A program made the translations under genes and the position numbers. From Toxorhynchites rutilus septentrionalis (taxonomy: Eukaryota > Arthropoda > Insecta > Diptera > Culicidae): DNA of 64,000 nt. This document shows, piece after piece, positions 55,908 through 64,000 of this stretch. The notes under the pieces are model-generated. The model saw only the letters and a list, made by a program, of their open reading frames with translations, made no database searches and had not been told where the DNA came from. Each line of letters begins with the position of its first letter. The stretch's first letter is position 1. Where the stretch lies: assembly GCF_029784135.1 (NCBI RefSeq), contig NC_073746.1, positions 225,073,882 to 225,137,881 on the forward strand. The letters are read 5' to 3'.

Positions 55908-56285
55908 GGGAGTATTCTAGCGTAGAAGTACGAATTTCAGACATTTTATCTTCGATAAAGTAATATTTTTATTATTTTGACTATCCGTTATATCTTTTCT
56001 TGTTTATCTATCTTTTAACAATAAAACGAAAATTGAACGGAAAAAAATATTCGTAATTCGAATAGTTACAAGCTGATGAAGTGAGGTTGAAAAAAAGTTG
56101 TGCCATGGCGTAATCAATATACAGCCTTCTGGTTATATGAAACAAAACAAAAATCGAACAGATTCTGAATCAGTAGAGTGCCACTATCGCATGAACCTCG
56201 GACAAATCAGTAACATTTTTTTCTTATGAAATGACGGCTGTTTGAAAAAATGCTGTTCAAAACGTTTTTTAAGTTTCTCGATTTC
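55908..56285. mobile_element. Copy of the TTAA-flanked MITE family, one end
   Basis: TTAA (55904-55907) then GGGAGTATTCTAGCGTAGAAG. The following 300+ bp match 41640-41964 reversed (AAGATAGATGAAC-like, GTTGTGCCATGGCG, GAACCTCGGAC, AAATGACGGCTGTTTG). The match fades near 56285, where the sequence continues into transposase-like coding remains. The other end was not found. Confidence 0.7.
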
Positions 56286-56540
56286 CACTTTGCGACGTGT
56301 CAAACTTTTCGGCTTCCTGGTGCTGGCACCAATGTTGTTCTCGCCGGCAGCTTTCAAATTTGTCCGCTTGGCGGCACTTATTCTGCTCCGTCGGTCCGGC
56401 TCCCCAGTGTAGCACCGAGCGATCATGTTATAAATCGTAGATTTTTTGTGGCCCTCCGACAAAAAAGTGCCTCGCCACCTTCGATTTTGGATACTATCCA
56501 AGCATCCGAAAAACGCGCTCTCGGAAAACTGTGTTCCGCG
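56220..56540 (-). pseudogene. Transposase N-terminal helix-turn-helix remnant
   Basis: The minus-strand frame includes KKSTIYNMIARCYTGEPDRR and, after a variable part, SLTRRKVEIEKLKKRFEQH. The K-STIY-x-I-x-R pattern followed by a lysine-rich helix is that of the N-terminal DNA-binding region of some insect Tc1-like (DD37-type) transposases, by memory. The open frame spans 56184-56657, but its N-terminal part (before ~56540) looks non-homologous. It overlaps the TTAA-MITE-like sequence, so it may be part of a longer relative of that MITE. Confidence 0.4.
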
Positions 56541-56724
56541 ACCTTCATCGTAAATAAACGAAAACACACTTAGCACGAACAACGTCCACATGGAGAAGAA
56601 TAAAACCACACACAACTGTTTGTCTCTCTCTAGCGCGTGTGGCGGAAAACGTGACATGGATTTAATCCCGCTACATATGCCTCACCCGTCACATTCCGGT
56701 CCATAGCTCCAAAGCCACTCGATT

Positions 56725-56890
56725 TTTTTACGTAGAACTACTTCTTTCATTAAGGGTGCCAAATCAGAAAACAGGTCACGTTTTTATGAAATAAAATTAA
56801 CGTTAATAACAATTTTTACCGCGAACGGATTTTGGCGATTTACATACTAAACGAATCGGAAATTCCCTAAGATCGTTTTAATATGCTATA
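56725..56890. repeat. Dispersed repeat (GTAGAACTAC family), copy 2
   Basis: CGTAGAACTACTTC, CAGAAAACAGGTCACG, TTAACGTTAATAAC and TTTGGCGATTTACATACTAA parallel 20265-20440. Confidence 0.55.
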
Positions 56891-59800
56891 CACTAGAATC
56901 CCCTGATTTGTAAATGGTTAAAATTCATGAAAACTTTAAGCGTTTCCATTTATACATTTGTTCTGTCCATTTGTATGCTGTCCCGAACAGAGTTGTCAAT
57001 AAAGAGCAACTTATCGATGAGCAACGAAGAGGAAATCGTAGAATTCAAAGTCTCCGCGAACAAAGGAAAAGAGGAAGGATGAAGCGGAACACTTGCCTAG
57101 AGTATAAAGAGTGGATCTCGCTGAGGCAAACTTTCAGTCTCGTTCTGTATTCAAACCAATGAACATCGCTTGTTCTTCTTTATTTTGCGTCATCACATGT
57201 CTTCGTTTCGGATTGAGCTGTGGATGCCACCAATATATTCACTCACATGATGTCTCTGGCATTGTAATCATTGCATCCTACTAACGCCATTGCATTAAGG
57301 TTCTGAGCTACACAATTGTGTGGGAAATCATCAAGCTAGGCTATCGTCTGCTCACCAAGGAAATAAATGATCTGGAATTTTGCCTGTGATTTGGTTTCGC
57401 ATGGCGGGAGAAAAACTCTTTCCACCAATGATGACAGCTATGCTGATCGAAACCGACAACATTAACAGAAAGTGCTTCTGTTGAGAAGAGCGCAAAACGG
57501 AGATAAGTGTGTGTATATTTAGTTGCTTAAAAACATCGATATATAAAGATTTGTTTGTGTACGTACGTGCTTAACGTGTCGAACGTAAAAATAGTACGTA
57601 AAAACGTGAAAATAGTGCATCATCTCTACGCTGAAATTCCATTGTATCTTCCATTTGTATCTGCTCCCGTGTGCATTGGCCCTGCAACGATGCAACAATC
57701 GCGTAATTTTTGATGCTGTGATTTTTTGTGGTGTAAATTATGCAGCCATAATGATAAATATAAACAAGGAGGGGAGATAGCGGGAATGAAATATTTGCGT
57801 TAGAGTATTAGTAATGAATTCCTGCTGAGGCAAAAATTCTGTTTTGTTCCAAGCAGTTAACATTGTTTGTTCTCCGTCGTCATAAGGGCTTCGTTGGTGC
57901 CTTTGACATTGCATCAATGCATTAAACTGACGTTATGGTGAAGGTTGTGCGTCAAAAAATTATTTGGGGAATACCAAGCATCTTGAATGTCGTACTGGAA
58001 TGTTATAAGTTATTTGGGTTCGCGTGCCAGTCGCAAAACTGCCTTCAACTAAGATTGCATTTGTGCTAATCTTGATCATAATGCAGCAATGCTACTTTTG
58101 TCGAGATTGTTGATATTAACAAAAAGAGTTTATTTCGCTTGTTTAGTCACCAAGAAAGTAAATGTCATTCTGGAATTTTGTATGTGATTTTTTTGTATAT
58201 TATAAGAGTGACAGCTGCGCTTATCTCGAGCATGAGAAAGTAATGCAACTTTATCCGAGGCCAGTAATATTAACAGAAGCGTTTCTTTTGAGAATAGTTC
58301 GAAATGATGAGAAGTGTTTATATTCCTAGTAGTTTCGAGCCACCTGTATGCATGCTATGGCGAACGCTTGTTTGGCGCTTGGTTTATGTTGTACGAACGA
58401 TGCCTACAGGTGCGATTCCACTGAGGCAATACTAAATAACATGTAGCATGATATTTGATACTTGCAAGTGTTGTTATTGTTGTTGTTTCCATGCGGTGCC
58501 AATATATATTGATGTAGTTATGAGATGTGGAATAATGGTGTCGGTGCAACATGTATATAATCGTCTGTAGCCGAGTCTATGTCAATTAGAAAAAAAAGGC
58601 CACCGGAATAGCGTTCGAGGTAAATTTTCAATGCATTGACATGAAATAAATTGCGACATACGATCAACAAGAATGAATCATCAATCAATCATCGTCAACT
58701 GATTCTACAATGAAAAAACCATTTCAGAGATTATTCTACTAAGCAGTTGTTTCTAAAATTTCACAGCATTATAGAATAATATCCGAAGTTATAAACGTAA
58801 TAAATAAAAAAACGGCGTAGTTCTACGTCAACAAAACGGTCGTATCTTGGACACAACCTCCTATAATTTTTTAGTTTTTAGAGATATTTGAAATGATAGG
58901 TGAATTATGTAGACAATGTGAAAAATTATAACATCTATTTTTAAAATACTAGCTTCATGATCACCTTTCAGATCAATCCCCTTCAGTTTTGAGGGTGTAT
59001 CATGAGTTCGGTTTTATTTTGACTAATTACCCATATTCTCATATTCTTTCATAACAATTTATCCAGGTGCATATTGATGAGACCTTATTGAGAGACGATT
59101 AGCATTCAGTTCGAGATTCATCACTGAATTGTTTTTTTAGGTACATACATAGCCTGTCATGAGTATTATGTGACTGATTCATTGGTCAATATTCCATTGG
59201 GTTGTAACAAAGCTTAAACGGATACCTCGAAAGCCTCTTTGTTCAAAATGGTCTGATATCATAAGTTGATATTCTGCCGGTATTCAAATTCACGAGAGGC
59301 CAAATCCGAAAAAATAAAATCTAGTTCATTTTCAACTAGCACAGTACGTCTACCGTTACTGAAAGTTCTTCTAAGTTAGCAATTATCATTGCTAGAAAAA
59401 TTATCATGAGTGGTAAAAAATATGAAGAATATCTCAGAATAATCTATAGTATATAGGAAGTAATAAGGAAACACAAAAGTTGTGCGGTTTTAATGATTCT
59501 GATCAATTCAGAAAAAATCTAGTGAATTTTGTTTTCCGTATGTATTTTTTTGAGACAGTTTAAATGGTACCTAAGTGCAGTCTATATTTAGTTGAACTGT
59601 GGATTTAAATTTAGAAGAACATCTTCCGCAACACGGCGCTTCGTCATAATCAGCGAGTGTCTTTATCCGAAACCGAAAACAAACAAATGAAAATAAACAG
59701 CTAGAACAGATCATATCCTCTCAGCAATTAGGAAGGGGCGGAGTTGCGCTGTGACAAACCCATAAAGCAAAAACATTTGCTTTCTCTTTCCCTCCCGCAC

Positions 59801-60112
59801 GTTACATCACGTGTATCATCTGTGCAAGTTTATAACATAAGAAAACCAATGACGTGCGTGATGCTGTGGGTGACTAAACATACATGTGTATGAAAACGGT
59901 TTTTAGTTTGTTCATTTGCGAACAAATGGTATTTGGAGCTCAGAAGCGCGTAGCGCCAGACAATCATTTGTCCTCTTGCTTCTGCCAGAGCCAAACTTGC
60001 GTATTTCATAGCTTGTTGTTTGTTTCGACCCATCCGGCAGAATGGGCAAGAATAGCTTTCTCTTGCTACTTCCGGCCGCATAGTGACATTGAAAAGCTTC
60101 AGGTTTTGTTTT
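56891..60112. other. Upstream sequence, nothing recognised
   Basis: Phrases such as CTGAGGCAAA recur near 57120, 57830 and (as CTGAGGCAAT) 58421 with loosely similar surroundings, suggesting old diverged copies of one repeat. The inverted end GTAGTTCTACGTC lies at 58812. No gene supported. Confidence 0.35.
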
Positions 60113-60274
60113 CAGATCGTTGATCCGTGTTTTGTGATAGTTTTCTTGAAAGTGGTGCGTCTAAAATTGTCCTCGTCTTTCAACCGTGAACGATTAAATG
60201 CAGACGATTTGAGCAAAATTGGAAGAACATTTGTGTTTCGTCTATCTTTTTCTCATAGAATTGTTGCAATACAG
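60113..60274 (+). other. Possible non-coding first exon with strong splice donor
   Basis: Sequence around TTCAGATCGTTGATCCGTG, less AT-rich than its flanks, runs to AATACAG|GTAAGTT, a perfect donor at 60275. A GTCTTTCAACCGTGAACG phrase lies between. There is no long reading frame. It could be the 5' UTR exon of a plus-strand gene to the right of the window, or chance. Confidence 0.25.
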
Positions 60275-60875
60275 GTAAGTTACGTAACGCCCTGTATAAC
60301 ATTCATATTAAATTCTATATATCCCTGGAAAGTTGAACTTTCATACTATTTTGTATGGAGAACTGTATGAAGAATCTTATGAAAACTGATCAAAATTCTA
60401 GAATCGAACTCTCTTTTTTCGAAGAATGTGTAATTCGCAGTATTGTTCACTACTTTCCTTTGTTCCCCCTCCTCTTGGCGATTTATGGATACCCTGTCAA
60501 AAACAATTGTTTTTAAGCCATGGAAGGATCAAGTTAATTTTGACTCTGTGAATTGGAGCATATTTCAGTGACAACACTCTGTGACGTTATGGTTAGCGTC
60601 GAACGTCTACTGTTATCAATTAATCAATACCGTGGGGGAGTAGTTTAACCCGTTTTCAGCAGCTCACAATGGATGACTTTCTGCTAAACCCGCCAAATAC
60701 CGAACGTATCATTTGAGTCAAGGACATTCGGCTTTGGCGTTGATGTTGCCGGTTGACCGGGCTCCACATATGATATCTCGCACTGTTGTCATAATGAATC
60801 TAATTGTCGCCTCCAGTAACAATCTGAAACGTAACAGATTTCTTTTTATGGCGCTCAGACAACATTTCTGACATT

Positions 60876-61287
60876 GGGGGTCTCCGTAGCCACATTGGTT
60901 GCGCGTTCGCTTAGTAAGCGATCGATCGTGAGTTCAAAACTCAGGGCCCCCATTGACCATCTTTGTGTTGTTACAGAATAACTACGTCCACGCAACAATC
61001 ATCAGCGATGGAGATCGATCCACGGTCGAAATAAGATCGATTCATTCATACAACTGCTCTGCTCTGCAAGACACATCGGGCTGCTGTTCTATAAATAACT
61101 CAACAATGGATCAACGACTGTCTCCGCTGTCCAGTCTTAACTGGATAATGGAAGAACAGATAGAAAACTCTTACGCCTAAATCGCTACTGTGTAAATTTG
61201 TACCATTTGCAATGGTATAGAAGGGAATACTCTAACGCCGAAAAATGGCAACTGTGTAATGTGCTAATTATAGATATGATAAATATG
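60876..61287 (+). mobile_element. tRNA-derived SINE, second family
   Basis: The head GGGGGTCTCCGTAGCC ... GGGCCCCCA folds like a tRNA: acceptor stem of G and C runs, an anticodon-like stem with loop TTAGTAA (anticodon position AGT), and a T-arm-like TGAG TTCAAAA CTCA. A ~320-bp body follows. TGACAT flanks both ends (60869-60874, 61288-61293), a possible short target duplication. A 75-codon frame inside (60953-61180) is part of the SINE body, not a gene. Confidence 0.7.
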
Positions 61288-61293
61288 TGACAT

Positions 61294-64000
61294 GTACACG
61301 ATTCAAATTCGGCTCTGTTACAGCTAAAATGCTAATGAGCCTAAATTAAACAAAAGGGATAAAAAAAAACATTTCTGACAGAAAAATTGTCTATCGACGC
61401 CTCTCTTCAGCGCATGTGGTACCTAATTGTCTTGCTTTTGGATGAATTACAATGATTTTAGATACATGTCGATTGCTGTTCGAATCACATCTGATTTTTT
61501 TTGCAAGCTATGACTGCGCTTTACATGAGGTATAATCCAATAATACCTCGAATTTTTCGAATTTATATTTTCCGCTCACCTGAGCATTTTTTTTCGATGC
61601 CAAAATGATCACACTCGAAATTTGAAAACAAGCGATAACTTTTAGCTGCAGTTCTCTGCAAATGCCGTTTTCACGTTAATTTTTAAATTTTACCATCGCG
61701 GAAAAAAAATGAGCCCATCTAAATCAAGTACTTTCGATTTATTTTGACAGCTTCTGATTTTCATATAAGCCAATGTTGCCATACCGCATAAAAAACCGAT
61801 TCATAAAATATAGGGTAATTTATGACTTTAAGAGGATGAATCAAAAATTAAATTCTTTTATATTCGAAAAACGAAAAATAAGTGTATAAAAAAAAATAAA
61901 CAAATTTTGTTTGACTCGATTATATATAGTGAAAGAAATCGGAGACTGTTTATAATCGGGCAGACTCGATTATACTATAAATTTCCTGAAACTTCTACCA
62001 AAATTCGCAATAATAATATGAATTTATTTCCAGACACACTTATCGTTCAATATTCTCGATTCACTTGCAAATAAAACATTTTTACGTTACATGGAATACA
62101 TGTTTGATACAGAAACTTAAATGTTCATTCATAATTTTCATTTTCAAAGCGTGTTATTCCACCAGAGAATCTGTTGCCATTTTTGCTTCACATCAACGGA
62201 ACACGAAGCTGGAATTCGCAAACACGAAATCCAACTGAACTAACAACGATCGTTGTTGAAGATATGGAGATTTTTTTTTTCGAACATTCCCTCAAAGTTT
62301 TTTTAAAAAATCAATTGTTTTTCATCATAGAATTTATCTAAGGGCATATTTTCTTCCGATTTCTTCCACGGGTTTCATGCTTAGCAACACATTTAGCGAT
62401 CCATATTTATTTATATAGATGGGAGATATATGAGTTCGTTATTTCACTTGAAAACTCATTTCCACTTTCGAACAAAGATCAATTTCGCTAGCACATTCAT
62501 CAAATCATCAAATCATCAAATCACAAACCACTTGGGAATTCAATTTTTCCGGATTTCCCTAATTTTCTTCAGAGTTTTCCGAAAATTTTCAGAATGTTTC
62601 CTCCATATCATTGATCTGCGTGTGGAGACGAATACAACAACATAAAGACGGTTCGATTCGGGTGATTTCTTCCTCGGGTTTCGCGCTTAGTTACATTTGG
62701 CGACCCATTTTTATTTATATCTTCTTATTTTGACACAAATCTCAACTTTTTTTCTTGTGGTTTGCCACTCAAAGACTATAACACTTTCATGCTTTTAGCA
62801 GAATGATTAATAAAAGTTCAATGCTTTTGACGAAATATTTGAGCCTTTGCAATGGTTATTCCCCTAAATCCACTAATGGTTAGAAACCAGGTAACGGAGC
62901 ACTAACAACACTAATATTTTAAAGTGATTTCTGACTGAAAATCGTATTTTCATTAGTATTAAACTGATCTCCGTATATTTAAAGAATAGCTTTTTATGAT
63001 GAAAATCGACATTTATGTTATCCAACAATTTTGCAGCAATATTCACAATAACATATCCTCAAACGACTTAAAACTCTAATTCAACAAGCAATTGCGTTAG
63101 TCTAGAGTCTATACAATCTCTGAGTTGTTGGATATAGAGCATGCACTCGCTGTATAGAATACTGAAGAAACCGCATCAAATAAAATAAATGACATTTTCA
63201 ATTTCTATTTTTTTTCATCATTTCGTTGAATAATTTAGAGAAATCAGAAGCGAACAAGGAACTCAGCTTTTTCGTACGAGTGACAAGACTGGAATGGAAT
63301 GACACCAAAAGTCTAACTACTTATGCTTCTCGGTGTACAGCGTTTGTCGGAACGTCCCGGACAAAGTTATTAAACTGCGGTAATGGTAACAATTAATTAT
63401 TTAATCAATATAATTATTCTGAACATCCTTATAACAGGGTTGTCATCAATTTCGAGTCATCTTGCCAGGTATAATTTAGTAATCGATGTGAATAGGTGGG
63501 CGTATTTCATCATTCGCAAGCCACCTTTATGACTAATTTGTTAGCCACGCGATCCAAGTTGAACTTGAACAAAACAGAAGATGTCTCTTAACCGGTCGGT
63601 GAGCTTATTCAAACAAAAAAAAAAGTTAATTTTGTTGCTGCAATTGAAGCAAAAAAAAACTTTTGTTTGTTTGCCGTGTTTTTATCTAAGGCTAGTTTTA
63701 CGCTTTGTTTCCGTAAACCGTGCGCACTAGAAATATAAAGATATATTGCAACGGTTTCTAGGAACTATTCTCCAATTGCAAGGATTATTTTGTAGTTCGC
63801 GTACTCTCAAAAGATATCTGAATATCAAACCAATCATAATCATGAATCTGTTCATTTTTCTTTCTTCTTCGGACCCCGATCCATTGTTCGTGAAAAAGGC
63901 TAAACGTCAACTTGAACAATTATATTTTTTGTGCTCCCTATCGCTAATTGCTTCAGGCACTGTGCTTTAATCGTATCAGAAAATGTATACATTAGTTATG
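61294..64000. other. Right flank: repeat fragments, no gene
   Basis: 61985-62110 (CTTCTACCAAAATTCGC, TTACATGGAATACATGTTTGAT) and ~62440-62500 (CACTTTCGAACAAAGATCAATTTC) are diverged parts of the 21.3-kb repeat family. The remainder to 64000 has no supported feature; the frame at 63746-63970 shows no domain. Confidence 0.45.

Noticed and set aside
60876..60956. tRNA-Thr(AGT)-like fold
   Set aside because: Followed by a SINE body and flanked by possible target duplications; stems are imperfect.

Overview
The window looks like a stretch of insect chromosome, most likely from a culicine mosquito. It is AT-rich, the introns are very long, and it is packed with TA- and TTAA-flanked MITEs, tRNA-derived SINEs, fossil Tc1/mariner/pogo transposases and short dispersed repeats of a kind I associate with mosquito genomes. 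The species call is inference. The only host gene I recognise is a T-box transcription factor on the minus strand, closest by memory to the Tbx1/org-1 group.

Layout, left to right. (1) 586-5940 is a satellite of about 30 monomers of 176/180 bp with higher-order variants. (2) 6261-7616 and 16431-18061 are two halves of a second satellite (164 bp monomer, partly dimeric). It was split by a complete Ty3/gypsy element of the mdg1/412 type at 7617-16430. That element has 774/773 bp LTRs that differ only in one homopolymer A, an ATGC target-site duplication, a tRNA-Arg-type primer site, two small unrecognised ORFs (78 and 71 aa), gag, and pol in the -1 frame behind a T TTT TTA slippery site and a stem-loop. 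It appears young and possibly still competent. (3) 18313-19379 holds three T-box exons on the minus strand with exact splice signals. The last ~35 residues of the T-box are missing, so the gene should continue beyond the left edge. Both satellites and the retrotransposon would then lie in an intron of at least 18.3 kb. (4) 19380-42725 is probably the first intron, full of mobile-element debris, including a triple nest (solo LTR inside a SINE inside an older repeat) at 20.4-21.3 kb. (5) 42726-42966 is a likely first coding exon whose phase fits the T-box exon, with a long 5' leader/promoter region at 42967-43900. (6) 43901-64000 has no gene I can recognise. It holds transposase fossils, MITEs, an inverted repeat pair near 49.3-50.1 kb, a SINE at 60.9 kb and a possible non-coding first exon near 60.1-60.3 kb.

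The retrotransposon is transcribed on the plus strand, antisense to the T-box gene. The most unusual items are the upstream ORF pair of the retrotransposon (one a predicted N-myristoylated single-pass membrane protein), its compact -1 frameshift cassette, and the long satellite-filled intron inside a developmental T-box gene.
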